Below are positions 28,414 through 39,971 of a stretch of 64,000 nt of DNA, one piece after another. The position numbers were made by a program, and so were the translations under genes. How positions within the stretch are numbered: position 1 is the first letter of the stretch; every line of letters starts with the position of its first letter. The notes beneath the pieces are model-generated. The model worked only from the letters and a program-made list of their open reading frames with translations. It was not told where the DNA came from and searched no databases. The stretch is from Pseudomonadota bacterium (GTDB lineage Bacteria > Myxococcota_A > Polyangia > Polyangiales > Polyangiaceae), in the NCBI GenBank assembly GCA_023418705.1, contig JAEZYZ010000447.1, forward strand, positions 19,419 through 83,418, written 5' to 3'.

Positions 28414-30633
28414 TCAAGCCCGCCGCCGGGCCGGCAAACGCGCCTGTTTCCAGATCGCGACCATGGTTTCCAGCTGCGTCAAAAGCGCGCCGTTCGACTC
28501 CACCCAGTGCGGCGCGTGCGCGTTCCTGCTGCCGACCCAGCACAAGATCGACCGCTTGCGCCAGGCCGGCGGGACGCTGGCCATCATCTCCTCGTCCGTG
28601 CGATCGTCCCCGGCGCAGAACAGAAAGTCCGAGCGCGCGTAGCGCTTGAGCAGCTGGGCTGCGGACTGCCCCTTGGTGATCGATTGGTGCCGCACCTCGA
28701 TCACCCGGTTGCCCCTGAGGACGTTGTACGGGCGGCGTTTGAGCGCGTCCTCGAGCAGCGCGAGCAGCTCACCCGCTTGGAACGCGCCATACTCGGGATC
28801 GGCGGCGCGGTAGTGCCAGGCCAGACCGGCCTTTTTGTACTCGCAAGCGCTGCCGGGCGTGCGCCGGGTGAAATCCTGAAACAGCGGCTCCACCAGCCGC
28901 TTCATCTGGTCCATGCTGACCTCCACGCGGCTCTCCCAGGGCCCGCCGGGGTGCCGCACCGCGAGGCCGTGCTCACACACCAACCCGATGTTCAGCGCGC
29001 CGAGCCAAGCCTCCAGCACGTCGGCGCTCCGGCCGCTGATGACGTACACCGTCGCGAGCTCGCTCAGCGCGTGCAACACGTCCAGGATGCGCTGGCTCGG
29101 CGCGGCATCGCTCGGGTCGAGCACGTACGAGCGCAGCGTGCCGTCGTAGTCGAGCAGCACCAGCGGGCGTTCGGCGGCGCGCACCCGAGCCGCCATGTCC
29201 GGCTCTTCCAGGCGCAAGAGCTGAGCCCGGGGGCGCACGTCGACCTGGCAGCTCTCGAGCTTGTCCAAGAAGGCATTGGCCCAGCGCATGCTGGTGTTCT
29301 CCGTCACGAAGCGCAGCATGTGGCGGAAGCCCTCCATGTTGGGCCGCCGGGCCTCGAGCGCATCGGCCAACGCTTGAGCGACTTCGTTGATGTTGTACGG
29401 GTTGACCAGGCGAGCGCCCGGCAGGCAGTGAGCGGCGCCCGCGAACTCGCTCAAGATGAGCGTGCCTCCCTGTTGCTCGCGGGCGGCGACGTACTCGAGG
29501 GCGACCAGGTTCATGCCGTCCCGGACGGGCGTCACCAGCGCCACGTCCGCCGCCTTGTACAGCCCGACCAGCCGCTCGCGCGGGACCGACTGATTGACGT
29601 ACACCACCGGCATCGAGCTCGACGAGCCGTACCGGCCGTTGATGCGGCCCACCAGCTCGTCCACCTCGCGCTTCAACCGCTGGTACTCGTCGACGGCGGT
29701 GCGGGACGGCGCCGCGATCTGGATCAGCACCACCCGCTGGCGCCATTTCGGGTGAGCGCGCAAGAGCTCCTCGAACGCGAGCAGCTTCTCGGGGATGCCC
29801 TTGGTGTAGTCGAGGCGGTCGACGCCGACGATGATCTTCTTGCCGGCGTAGGTGCTCTGCACGCTGGCGTACTCTTGCCGCGCCTCCCTACCCTCGGCCA
29901 TCACCCGCACCTCCCCCGGATCGAGCCCGATCGGCAGCACCGACAGCTTGACGGTGCGGGCGTGCACCCGAATGCTCTCCGTGCCCGACTCACACCCGAG
30001 CACACGCAGCGCCGCATTGCGGAAGTGACTGACGTATTCGTAGGCGTGAAAACCGAGCAGGTCGGCGCCCAGCATGCCCCGCAAGATCTCCTCGCGCGCC
30101 GGCAAGGTGCGGTACGTCTCCGCGGACGGGAATGGGATGTGCAGAAAGAAGCCGATCGGGCAGTTCAGGCCCCGGCGCCGCAGCATGTCCGGCACCAGGC
30201 TGAGCTGGTAGTCGTGGACCCAGACCACGTCCTCCTGCCGCGCACGCTCGAAAATCGCCGCGGCGAACAGCTCATTTACCTTTTGGTACGCCTTCCACCC
30301 CGCGCTGTCGAAGCGCGAGCGATCGGGCAGGTTGTGGTAGAGCGGCCATAAAACTTCGTTGGAAAAGCTCTGATAAAACCCCTCGATGTCCGTCTTGCTG
30401 ATGAACACGGGCGCGGTCTTGTGCTCGGCGAGCTTGCGGGTCACGTCGTGCCGTTCCGCCTCCGGGACGTGCGCCCCGGGCCAGCCGATCCATTCGAACG
30501 GGCGTCGTTCGGCCACGGCTTTGAGCGCCGTCACGAGGCCACCTGTGCTCGGTGAGGCTTCCCAGACATCGTGACGCCGGGCGACGGTGACCGGGAGGCG
30601 CGCAGAGGCAATGATGAGTCGCGGCTTGGCCAT
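28414..30633 (-). CDS. otsAB: Fused trehalose-6-phosphate synthase / trehalose-6-phosphate phosphatase
   Basis: One 739-residue polypeptide for both steps of trehalose synthesis from UDP-glucose and glucose-6-phosphate. Residues 1-470 are a GT20 synthase: [66 protein letters not shown]. Residues 495-735 are a HAD phosphatase with [17 protein letters not shown], the lid region and [13 protein letters not shown]. The fusion order is like that of eukaryotic TPS proteins but with a well-conserved phosphatase active site. It is divergent from a GH15 enzyme, with 155 bp between them. Expected role: osmolyte or spore/stress sugar. Confidence 0.95.
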   Translation of the reverse strand: MAKPRLIIASARLPVTVARRHDVWEASPSTGGLVTALKAVAERRPFEWIGWPGAHVPEAERHDVTRKLAEHKTAPVFISKTDIEGFYQSFSNEVLWPLYHNLPDRSRFDSAGWKAYQKVNELFAAAIFERARQEDVVWVHDYQLSLVPDMLRRRGLNCPIGFFLHIPFPSAETYRTLPAREEILRGMLGADLLGFHAYEYVSHFRNAALRVLGCESGTESIRVHARTVKLSVLPIGLDPGEVRVMAEGREARQEYASVQSTYAGKKIIVGVDRLDYTKGIPEKLLAFEELLRAHPKWRQRVVLIQIAAPSRTAVDEYQRLKREVDELVGRINGRYGSSSSMPVVYVNQSVPRERLVGLYKAADVALVTPVRDGMNLVALEYVAAREQQGGTLILSEFAGAAHCLPGARLVNPYNINEVAQALADALEARRPNMEGFRHMLRFVTENTSMRWANAFLDKLESCQVDVRPRAQLLRLEEPDMAARVRAAERPLVLLDYDGTLRSYVLDPSDAAPSQRILDVLHALSELATVYVISGRSADVLEAWLGALNIGLVCEHGLAVRHPGGPWESRVEVSMDQMKRLVEPLFQDFTRRTPGSACEYKKAGLAWHYRAADPEYGAFQAGELLALLEDALKRRPYNVLRGNRVIEVRHQSITKGQSAAQLLKRYARSDFLFCAGDDRTDEEMMASVPPAWRKRSILCWVGSRNAHAPHWVESNGALLTQLETMVAIWKQARLPARRRA

Positions 30634-30788
30634 ACGTATTCCTATGTCACACCGTCACCTAGGGTTCAGCAAAATCTCGCGCCGGCGCGGGAGGCCTGAA
30701 CAATTCGGAAATTTGGGGGGACAAATTCCAAAGACCTTTTGCTAGAGTAGCTCGGATGATGCGCATTCGTCGGAGTGCATGACCGGGA
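30634..30788. promoter_or_regulatory. Divergent control region of otsAB and GH15 gene
   Basis: This 155-bp gap must drive both genes. It contains a perfect 12-bp palindrome CGCGCCGGCGCG (30678-30689) and an imperfect inverted repeat GGAAATTTG / CAAATTCC (30707-30729) in an unusually AT-rich patch for this genome. These are operator candidates; no protein that binds them is known. Confidence 0.4.
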
Positions 30789-32597
30789 TTGCGCGATGAA
30801 TCGGCTAATTTTTCCGCACCCCCCGTGAAGCTCGCCCTCATCGGAAATTGCGCCTACCAGGCCCTGATCACGGATCGCGGCCGCGTCGCCTGGTTGTGTT
30901 GGCCCCGCTTCGACTCGAGCTTCGTGTTCGGCGAGCTGCTGGACGCCGAGCGTGGCGGGGTGTTCAGCATCGAGCCAGCGGGCGAGGCCTTCGAGACGGA
31001 GCAAGCGTACGTATCGAACACCAATATCTTGCGCACGGTGTTCCACGCCGCCGATGGCTCGTTCGAGCTCATCGATTTCGCGCCCCGTTTCAAGCAGTAC
31101 GAGCGTTTCTACAAGCCGACGATGCTGATGCGGCGCCTGCGGCGGCTCAGCGGAAACCCGCGGGTCCGCATCCGGTGCCGGCCGAGCTACGACTACGGAC
31201 GCCTCCATCCCGTTCCGCACCTGGCCTCCAACCACCTGCAGTGGCCGATCCCGGGGGCGGCGCTGCGGCTGACGACCAACCTCCCCTTGAGCTACATCAA
31301 CGAGGAGCGGGAATTTCTGCTCGAGCGTGAGGCGTACGTGGCGCTCACCTGGGGAGCGCCGCTCGAGGCCCCCCTGGCCGAGACGTGCGAGAGCTTTCTG
31401 ACCCGCACCCACGCCTACTGGGAAGGCTGGGTGAAGCGCACGACGCTCCCGGGGCGTTTCCAGCGCGAAGTGCTGCGGTCGGCCCTCGCGCTGAAGCTCC
31501 ATCAGTACGAGGACACCGGCGCGATCACCGCGGCCGCGACCACCAGCATCCCCGAATACCCGGGCTCCGGACGCAACTGGGACTACCGCTTCTGTTGGCT
31601 GCGCGACTCGTATTTCACGCTGCGGGCCATGCGACGCATCGGGCACTACGAGGAAATGGAGACCTTCGTCAGCTTCTTGAAGAACCTGGCCGAGGCCTCG
31701 CCGGAGCGCCTGCAGCCGGTGTACGGCATCTCCGGCGAGCGCGAGCTGCACGAGACCGCGCTCGAGTACCTCTCCGGCTACCAGAACAATCCCCCGGTGC
31801 GGCACGGCAACGCCGCCTACAAGCAATTTCAGAACGACGTCTACGGCGAAATGGTCGCGGCCATCGCGCCCTTCTTCCTCGACATCCGCTTCGAGGAACA
31901 CCTGACGGGCGGCTCGGACCGGTTGGTGCGCCGGCTGCTCGAGCGCATCGCGCAGACCATGGAGGAGCCGGACGCCGGGATCTGGGAAATCCGCGGCGAC
32001 GTGCGGGTGCACACCTTCTCGCTCTTGATGCACTGGGTGGGGGGTGTCGTCGGCAGCCGGATCGGCCAACGCCTGAAAGATCCGGATCTCGAGGGCTTCG
32101 CCGCCGGGCTCGCGGCGCGCGCTCGCTCGTTGATCGAACAGCGCTGCTACCGGCCGGACCTCGGCTACTACGGAGATTCGGTCGAGACCGATCACGCCGA
32201 CGCGGCCCTGCTGATGATGGTGAACCTCGGGTTCTTGAAGAAGAGCCACGCCTATGCGGAGTCGCACGTGCGCAGCCTCGCCAAGGAGCTCAGCGTGCGG
32301 GGGCACCTGATGCGGCGCTACAGCCACCACGACGGCATCGGCGACACGCACGGCACGTTCACGGTGTGCGGCTTCTGGTACGCCGAGGCGCTCGCCCGGC
32401 TCGGCTACGTCGACGAGGCCGAGCGGGGCTTCGAGCAACTGCTCCGCTACGCCAACCACGTCGGATTGTTCAGCGAGGACGTGGACCCGGAGACGGGCGA
32501 GCAGTGGGGCAACTTCCCGCAGACCTACTCCCACGTCGGGCTCATCAACGCCGCCTTCGCCATCAGCCCGCTCCCGCTCGAAGTCGGCGATCCTTGA
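30789..32597 (+). CDS. Glycoside hydrolase family 15 (glucoamylase/trehalase-like)
   Basis: An inverting alpha-glucosidase. The protein is 602 residues from TTG 30789 or 590 from GTG 30825; the conserved LALIGNCAYQALITDRGRVA begins two residues after the GTG, so that start is also good. The family N-terminal domain (WLCWPRFDSS) and the (alpha/alpha)6 barrel are present with SGRNWDYRFCWLRDSYFT, the acid/base region DAGIWEIRGD and the second catalytic Glu in DPETGEQWGNFPQTYSH. Bacterial GH15 members of this architecture hydrolyse maltodextrins or trehalose. Being divergent from otsAB favours a trehalase or glycogen-linked role, which is inference. Confidence 0.9.
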   Translation: MRDESANFSAPPVKLALIGNCAYQALITDRGRVAWLCWPRFDSSFVFGELLDAERGGVFSIEPAGEAFETEQAYVSNTNILRTVFHAADGSFELIDFAPRFKQYERFYKPTMLMRRLRRLSGNPRVRIRCRPSYDYGRLHPVPHLASNHLQWPIPGAALRLTTNLPLSYINEEREFLLEREAYVALTWGAPLEAPLAETCESFLTRTHAYWEGWVKRTTLPGRFQREVLRSALALKLHQYEDTGAITAAATTSIPEYPGSGRNWDYRFCWLRDSYFTLRAMRRIGHYEEMETFVSFLKNLAEASPERLQPVYGISGERELHETALEYLSGYQNNPPVRHGNAAYKQFQNDVYGEMVAAIAPFFLDIRFEEHLTGGSDRLVRRLLERIAQTMEEPDAGIWEIRGDVRVHTFSLLMHWVGGVVGSRIGQRLKDPDLEGFAAGLAARARSLIEQRCYRPDLGYYGDSVETDHADAALLMMVNLGFLKKSHAYAESHVRSLAKELSVRGHLMRRYSHHDGIGDTHGTFTVCGFWYAEALARLGYVDEAERGFEQLLRYANHVGLFSEDVDPETGEQWGNFPQTYSHVGLINAAFAISPLPLEVGDP

Positions 32598-32652
32598 TTT
32601 TCACCAGCGAGCGAGCGTCGCGGCGACGACGCTTGCGGATCGGAGAGCGGGC

Positions 32653-32858
32653 AAAACGCATCTCACCACCGAACGAGCGTCGTGCGTCGACGGGTCGGAA
32701 GGGGGACCGACGTCGTCGGTCCCCAACTGGAGTTTCGATCTCGGCGGCGCGACTCGCCACCGTGGCGGCTACCGGACGGCGAGGACCGCGTCGAGCTCAA
32801 CCGTCGAACTCCACTAGTACCTTCCGTCCTTCGCGCCTTCCTGTGAACGAAACAGCGG
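32653..32858 (+). repeat. Intergenic mosaic repeat, copy B
   Basis: Fills most of the 276-base gene-free gap between the converging GH15 and L,D-transpeptidase genes. Positions 32698-32858 match copy C (41797-41958) with only scattered changes. The left part (32659-32695) matches the reverse complement of copy D at 55579-55616. It holds the shared core GGAAGGGGGACCGACGTCG and the CTTCCGTCCTT...CTTCCTGTGAAC end module. Confidence 0.82.
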
Positions 32859-32873
32859 AGGCCGCGGGGCGCC

Positions 32874-34739
32874 TCACTCGTGGATGTAGATCGTCGTCCC
32901 CTCACCCATGTCGGGGCCGATGTTCACGCCGTGCCAGCCGTCGGGCACGGGCGGATCGGTCCAGTTGAAGACGATGCGGGCGTCGATCGGCGACAGGTTG
33001 ATGCAGCCGTGGCTCCGCGGGACGCCGAACACGTCGTGCCAATAGGCGCCGTGCAGCGCGTAGCCGGAAGCGAAGTATTGAATCCAGGGCACGTCGCGCA
33101 GCTCGAAGCCGCTGGCGCCACGGCGAATCGTGACCCCGTACTCGGGGTGGCGCCCTTTTTTGATGTTGGCCAGGCGCCGCTGGTCCTCGTCCGAGAGCTT
33201 CTTGCCGCTCTTCTCGGCCGCCAAGAGCCGATCGACGGTGGCGCGCGCCGCCGGCCCGAGCCCCCCCGACCCGGTGTTGGCCCGCGTGCCGCCCGAGACG
33301 CTCGAGTTCTCCTCCGAGTCCATGGCGGCGGCGATGTGCTTGCTCTTGAGCCGAAAGGTGCCCTGCGGGGTCGCGAGCGAGTCCTTCGGATCCCCAAGCC
33401 GGTCGCGACCGGTCGAGACCAGCGTCGCGTAAAACGGGCGCTTGCCCTCGTACAGCACCAGCGTCTGCTGCCGGAGCGACACGTCGATCCACTTTTCGCC
33501 CTTCTTCGCGACCTCGGGATACTCCGGCGGCTCGGCGACGATGCCGAGGTCGTCCGCCTTGAGCCAGCGCGTCTTGTCGCGCAGCGTCTGGTAGTAGCGG
33601 GCCCCGGCCTCGATGCGTGCTTTGCCGCTCAGCGGCACGATCGCCCGGCGCGGAACGGCCTCCGCCGGGCGCGCCTCGTCCCTGCCCTTGATCAGCTTGT
33701 AGGTGGTCACGTCGCGCTTCAACACCCACGCGAACGGGATCGGCATGGCTTCGGCGATCTCGATGCCGTGAAACGGCGAGCCCGTGTCCGGCTTCACCTT
33801 CGTGGTCGGGATCAGCCGCAGGTCGACGGTGACCGCGAACCGGCGCTCGAGATCGGCGTCCTTGGTGTTGAACGCGGCAACGAAGCTGAGCCCGGTCTTG
33901 CGCCGCACCCGGTCCGCGAAGATGGCGTACTCCGGCACCTGGAACCCCGAGACGTTCGGGATCTTTCGGCCGTCCTCCAGCCAAAACGGGATCGGATCGT
34001 CCGGGCCATCGCCGCCGAGCAGCTCGTTTCTGCTGAGCTGCGTCGACAGCCGAAAGCCTTCGGGGTGCTTGAGGCCCGGACGCGCGATGCCGCGCGGATC
34101 GAGCGGCACGTCATTGGCGCCGATCTCCACCCGCTGCACCTCCGCCTCGTGCTGTCGAAACCACTCGAGGTGCTCTTCGAGCTTGAACTCGCTCTTGAGC
34201 TGCTCGGCCTTGGTCGGGATCCGAAGGTACTGCGGGGCGGTCGCGCGCACGAAGCCGTAGCGGTACGGGAGCGGCTTGTCGAGCTGTGGCCTGCGGCTCG
34301 CGGCGCGCACCAACGGATCGTCGACGTCGATGGTGACCTCGTCGGTGCACATGTACCCCATCGGATAGACCCGATACCACTCCCCCTTGCAGCCCTTGCC
34401 CGATACCGGCTTCTTGTCGCGCTTGACGATGCCACCGAGGCGCAGGTACCCGAGCCGCCTGGAGTCCACGTTCGGTAGTTTGTAGACCGTGGCGGCGATG
34501 ATCGTCGCGGCCAGCGTCGGCGCTTCATCCGGCGCCTTGGTGTCGAGCTCGCCGTGGTCGACGACCAGGCTCGAGAGCGGCGCGGCGCCGCTTGCGGCTG
34601 CGGCCGGGACCGCGGACGCCGCGGCGGGCGCCGGCGTGGCCTCCGCCTCCTGCTTTTTGCAGCCGCCGGTGGCCGCGGGAGACACCAAGATCAAAAGCGG
34701 CGCGAGCCGCTTCCCGACGTTGGACCGCTCCAAACGCAT
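32874..34739 (-). CDS. L,D-transpeptidase lipoprotein (YkuD domain)
   Basis: A 621-residue envelope protein predicted to make or remodel 3-3 peptidoglycan links or attach proteins to the wall. It begins with a lipoprotein signal (LAPLLILVSPAATGGC), an Ala/Pro linker, and an SH3-like segment with LGYLRLGGIVKRDKK. The YkuD catalytic domain is C-terminal (about 420-615) with WIDVSLRQQTLVLYEGKRP, TPQGTFRLKSKH and the active-site SHGCINLSPIDA (H577, C579). ATG 34739 is used because the frame further upstream runs inside the kinase gene. The middle region (about 150-400) has no recognised domain. Large YkuD proteins of this shape are typical of myxobacteria. Confidence 0.92.
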   Translation of the reverse strand: MRLERSNVGKRLAPLLILVSPAATGGCKKQEAEATPAPAAASAVPAAAASGAAPLSSLVVDHGELDTKAPDEAPTLAATIIAATVYKLPNVDSRRLGYLRLGGIVKRDKKPVSGKGCKGEWYRVYPMGYMCTDEVTIDVDDPLVRAASRRPQLDKPLPYRYGFVRATAPQYLRIPTKAEQLKSEFKLEEHLEWFRQHEAEVQRVEIGANDVPLDPRGIARPGLKHPEGFRLSTQLSRNELLGGDGPDDPIPFWLEDGRKIPNVSGFQVPEYAIFADRVRRKTGLSFVAAFNTKDADLERRFAVTVDLRLIPTTKVKPDTGSPFHGIEIAEAMPIPFAWVLKRDVTTYKLIKGRDEARPAEAVPRRAIVPLSGKARIEAGARYYQTLRDKTRWLKADDLGIVAEPPEYPEVAKKGEKWIDVSLRQQTLVLYEGKRPFYATLVSTGRDRLGDPKDSLATPQGTFRLKSKHIAAAMDSEENSSVSGGTRANTGSGGLGPAARATVDRLLAAEKSGKKLSDEDQRRLANIKKGRHPEYGVTIRRGASGFELRDVPWIQYFASGYALHGAYWHDVFGVPRSHGCINLSPIDARIVFNWTDPPVPDGWHGVNIGPDMGEGTTIYIHE

Positions 34740-34773
34740 GGCGGCCTTGGTCTTACCCAGCCGCCGCCGCCGA

Positions 34774-36390
<1,617 letters not shown>

Positions 36391-36447
36391 GGGTACCGTC
36401 CTCCGAGGCAGCGTTCGAGCAGAGGGTCGAAGCCACGGAACGTGACC

Positions 36448-37926
36448 TCAGCCGCTCGGTCGCAGATCTCCGTCCAGATACGGCGCCGGTCCCGCGATCC
36501 CTGCCGGATCTTGTGGCTGGGCTTTGCGATCGACCACGACGTGGGTCGCCTGCTCGGGCAGCGGCGGCAGCTCGGAGAGGTCGACACCGGGACCAACCCA
36601 AAAAACCTCCGGCACCGGCCAGTACTTGCTCTTGTAGCGCCTCCGATCGGTGCGGCCATCCGGGTAAGAAATGTCGAGCACACTCACGATGTCATAGCCC
36701 AAAATCCCCTTCTGCTTCTGCTTGATCGTGTTCGGGGCGAGCTCGGGCTTGGTGTAGATGCGCCGGTGAAACTCCTGGGTCTCGATCACGGCGTAGCGGT
36801 GCTCGACCTTGGCGGGCGGATCGAGACCGAGCAGCTCGACGCGGATGACGTAGCGACTGGGCAGGTAGGCGTGCACCATCAGCGGCACGTCGAAGGGGTT
36901 TTTGATGCGCAGATCCACCTCTCGATCGATGACGGTGGCGTCGAGCCCGAGCGGTGCGTAGCCGCTCGGGCGGCTGTGGCTGCGACGCCGCACGATCTCG
37001 AGCAAGCCGTGCACGGCGGCGGCGTGGAGCGTGGTCGCCACCTGGCAGACGCCGCCCCCGACGTCCTTCTCCATCTCGTCCTCGACGATGACCGGCGCCT
37101 CGACGAAGCCCCGCTCCAGGGTGCGCTCCCCCACCACCTTGTTGAAGCTGAAGACCTCACCCGGGGCGAGCACGGTACCGTTCAGGTAGTCGGCCGCGCG
37201 GGCGATGTTGACCGCGCGAGCGCCGGCCTTGTTCTCGAAGCTGGTCTCGTAGCTGGCGAGCAGCCTGGAGACGTCGACCGCCTCGAGCATGGAGCTCGTC
37301 ACCTTGGGCGGGATCCGATCGACGGCGGCGGTGAACCAGGCGTACTCCGCGTGCTCTCCGCCGGCGATCACGTCGACCGTCCCCTCGACGTCCAGCTGCC
37401 GCCCGGGCCGCTCCAAGACGCGGCGGCGGTTGTGCAGGTCGAGGTGGGCGTCGACCGGCTCCTGGCGCACGGAGGGCGCGAGCAGAGAGAGCGTCCGGCG
37501 GGCGCGGTCTCGATCGAAGCTCGTGCTGAGCGGCACGTCCTCCTCACCGCGCCAGGCGCGGTAGGCGCGCGCCAAGCGCTCGCGCAGCCCGCCGGCCTTG
37601 ATGTGTTCCCGGGCGCGCTGCAGGGTGTCGGCCACGTCGAGCTCGACGCCGAGCTGCCCCAGCGTCAGCGTGACGAGCTCGCCGGATGCGTCGAGCACCA
37701 CCTCGTCGTCGAGCATCGCCTCGCGCCGCTGCTCGAGCCAGTCGCCGAGCGGGCGATCCGAGGGGGCGACGGCGCCGCCGATGGTCATGCCGGGAGGCGG
37801 ACGCTCCGTGGCCAGCCACCGATCGGCGGCAACGACGCCGCCCGCGGCCAACCCGCCGCCCAACGCAGCACAGGCGGCGATCCAGCCGAGCGGTGCCCGA
37901 CTCCGACGACGGTCCGCGGCGCTCAC
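36448..37926 (-). CDS. VanW family envelope protein
   Basis: A 492-residue protein from a GTG start. One N-terminal membrane helix (LGWIAACAALGGGLAAGGVVAADRW shortened) anchors it outside the cell. A YoaR-like peptidoglycan-binding-type region covers about 45-215, and the VanW domain about 220-400 has the signature NGTVLAPGEVFSFNKVVG and DVGGGVCQVATTLHAAAV. A final proline-containing segment ends the protein. VanW proteins accompany vancomycin resistance in Gram-positives, but their activity is not known and this one is not linked to van genes. The neighbouring L,D-transpeptidase hints at wall biology. Confidence 0.88.
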   Translation of the reverse strand: MSAADRRRSRAPLGWIAACAALGGGLAAGGVVAADRWLATERPPPGMTIGGAVAPSDRPLGDWLEQRREAMLDDEVVLDASGELVTLTLGQLGVELDVADTLQRAREHIKAGGLRERLARAYRAWRGEEDVPLSTSFDRDRARRTLSLLAPSVRQEPVDAHLDLHNRRRVLERPGRQLDVEGTVDVIAGGEHAEYAWFTAAVDRIPPKVTSSMLEAVDVSRLLASYETSFENKAGARAVNIARAADYLNGTVLAPGEVFSFNKVVGERTLERGFVEAPVIVEDEMEKDVGGGVCQVATTLHAAAVHGLLEIVRRRSHSRPSGYAPLGLDATVIDREVDLRIKNPFDVPLMVHAYLPSRYVIRVELLGLDPPAKVEHRYAVIETQEFHRRIYTKPELAPNTIKQKQKGILGYDIVSVLDISYPDGRTDRRRYKSKYWPVPEVFWVGPGVDLSELPPLPEQATHVVVDRKAQPQDPAGIAGPAPYLDGDLRPSG

Positions 37927-38077
37927 GCAACTAGCCTACGCGGCCCGGCCCGCGGCCGCAAACTGCCGGCTAGGGCAGGCAGCGCGGCCGCGCACGCGAT
38001 CGGTGACCGTCCGCCCGCGAAAGATCCGCGCGGGCCCACACGCGCCCGCCCGGCGTGGCTTGTGGTAGGCCTGCGCC

Positions 38078-38278
38078 ATGCGGCTCACCATCAATGGCCA
38101 GCCTCAAGACGTCCCTGACGGCCTGACCGTGCGCGGGCTCATCGAGCACCTGAAGCTGACGGACGGCCCAGTCGCGGTCGAGCGCAACCGCGACGTGGTC
38201 CCGCGGCGCGAGCACGAGAGCACCTGGCTCACCGAAGACGACGTGCTCGAAATCGTGCATTTCGTCGGCGGAGGATGA
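38078..38278 (+). CDS. thiS: Sulfur carrier protein ThiS
   Basis: A 66-residue ubiquitin-fold sulfur carrier for thiazole synthesis. It starts [20 protein letters not shown] and ends in VHFVGGG, the exposed Gly-Gly tail that is adenylated and thiocarboxylated. Length and C-terminus are typical for ThiS rather than MoaD. No thiG, thiE or thiF is next to it; the only E1-like gene in the window is at 45132. It lies alone between divergent VanW and convergent miaB. Confidence 0.88.
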   Translation: MRLTINGQPQDVPDGLTVRGLIEHLKLTDGPVAVERNRDVVPRREHESTWLTEDDVLEIVHFVGGG

Positions 38279-38318
38279 CCGCGCCGCGGCCCCTCGGATC
38301 GCCCGACGGCGCTCCGCG

Positions 38319-39770
38319 TCAGACCACGGGCAGCGACCGCAGCCCCGGTGCGGGCTTTGGGGCAACCGCGGGTGCGCGGCGCCGAGCGTCCACCATTTCT
38401 CCGGCCACGGAGTTCTTGTAGGCGGCGGTGATCCGGACGTCGACGATCTGCCCCGCGGGATCGTCCGCGCAGCCGAAATGCACGATGTCGTTGCACTCGG
38501 AGCGGCCCGTGTAGCCCCCGGTGCGGCCCGGCCCTTCGACGAGCACCCGCTGCACGGAGCCCACCAGGGTCGAAAGGTGCGCCTGGCGCAGGCGCTCGGA
38601 GAGCGCGAACAGCTCGGAGAGCCGCCGCGCCTTCTCCGCTTCGGGCACGTCGTCGCCGAGCTTGAGGGCTGGCGTGTAGGGGCGCGGTGAATACTTGAAC
38701 CCGAACAAGCCGGTGAAGCCCACCCGCTCGACCAACGCGAGCGTCTGCTCGAAATCCTCCGCGGTCTCGCCCGGAAAACCGACGATCACGTCGGTCGAGA
38801 GCGTCAGGCCGGGCACGGCCGCCCGCGCCGCCGCGACCCGCTCGAGGTACTCGGCGACGCTGTAGCGGCGGATCATCCGCTTGAGCAGTCGATCGGAGCC
38901 CGACTGCACCGGCAGGTGGATGTGCCGCGCCAGGATCGGGACCTCCGCGTGGGCGCGGATCAGCGACCAGGTCAGGTGGCGCGGGTGCGGGCTCGTGTAC
39001 CGCAGCCGCCGCAGGCCGGGCGCAGCCTCGGCGATGGCGCGCAGCAAGGCGGCGAACTCGCTCTCGTCCGCGGCCGTCTGCGCCTTCAGCGTGTGCTCCC
39101 ACTGCCCCTGGCCCACTCCGGGAGCCCGGGGCAGGCTCCGCGACGGGTCCCGATAGCTGTTGACGGTCTGGCCGAGCAGCGTCACCTCCGCGCTGCCGGC
39201 AGCCACCAGCCGCGCGATTTCTTCGATGATTTCGGGGGCGGGCCGGTAGCGCTCCGGACCGCGCGTGTACGGGACGATGCAAAAGGAGCAGCGCTCGTTG
39301 CAGCCCTTCATCACCGTGACGAAGGCCGTCGGCGGCGCCTGGCCGACCCCTGGATCGGCCGCCAGGAACGCCGGCGTCTCGAGGTCGAAGCGCGTGCGCA
39401 CCCGCGGCGGCGCCCCGGTCTGGAGCTCGGCCAGGAGCCCCGGCAGCTCCGGGATGTTGTCCGGGCCGACGATGACGTCGATCTGAGGCAGCTTGCGCAG
39501 CAGCCGCTCGCCCTCCTGTTGCGCGACGCAACCCGCGACACCGATCAGAAGCTCGGGCCGCTCCCGCTTGAGCAGGCCGAGCCGCCCCACCTCGCTGCGC
39601 AGCTTCTGCTCGGCTTTCTCGCGCACGCTGCAGGTGTTCAGCACGATCACGTCCGCCTGCTCGGGGGAGCTCGCTCGGGCGTAGCCAGCCCGCGACAACA
39701 CCTCTCCGAGCCGCTCGGAGTCGTGCTGGTTCATTTGGCAACCAAAGGTGACGACGCTATAGGTGGACAT
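38319..39770 (-). CDS. miaB: tRNA-2-methylthio-N6-dimethylallyladenosine synthase
   Basis: Radical-SAM methylthiotransferase that adds a methylthio group to i6A37 of tRNAs. The 483-residue protein has the UPF0004 domain with its three cluster Cys (VTFGCQMN, VLNTCSVREKAEQ, GVAGCVAQQ), the radical-SAM CxxxCxxC in MKGCNERCSFCIVPYTRG, and a C-terminal TRAM domain ending with NSVAGEMV. ATG 39770 precedes the conserved STYSVVTFGCQMN; the long open frame upstream runs antisense through the acyl-CoA ligase and is not coding. Confidence 0.96.
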   Translation of the reverse strand: MSTYSVVTFGCQMNQHDSERLGEVLSRAGYARASSPEQADVIVLNTCSVREKAEQKLRSEVGRLGLLKRERPELLIGVAGCVAQQEGERLLRKLPQIDVIVGPDNIPELPGLLAELQTGAPPRVRTRFDLETPAFLAADPGVGQAPPTAFVTVMKGCNERCSFCIVPYTRGPERYRPAPEIIEEIARLVAAGSAEVTLLGQTVNSYRDPSRSLPRAPGVGQGQWEHTLKAQTAADESEFAALLRAIAEAAPGLRRLRYTSPHPRHLTWSLIRAHAEVPILARHIHLPVQSGSDRLLKRMIRRYSVAEYLERVAAARAAVPGLTLSTDVIVGFPGETAEDFEQTLALVERVGFTGLFGFKYSPRPYTPALKLGDDVPEAEKARRLSELFALSERLRQAHLSTLVGSVQRVLVEGPGRTGGYTGRSECNDIVHFGCADDPAGQIVDVRITAAYKNSVAGEMVDARRRAPAVAPKPAPGLRSLPVV

Positions 39771-39971
39771 GAGCAGGCGGGCCGGGGTGCGGCGAGCGCC
39801 GCGCAGCCTAGCACCACGATCGGCCGCCGGGCGCCGAAACCCCCTCACCCGGGGGCGCTTTCGTACTAAGCCTGAAAGGGACGCCGGCCTCTCGGGGCCG
39901 CTCCCTGGCGGTCCAGAGGGGCTGCGCGGGGCCGCTCGGCGGTGGAAGACCGCGGGAGACGACGAAGGAAC

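Noticed and set aside
36448..37926. Vancomycin-resistance cluster because of VanW
   Set aside because: No vanH, vanA, vanX or vanS/R homologue is present; VanW-domain proteins are widespread without resistance.
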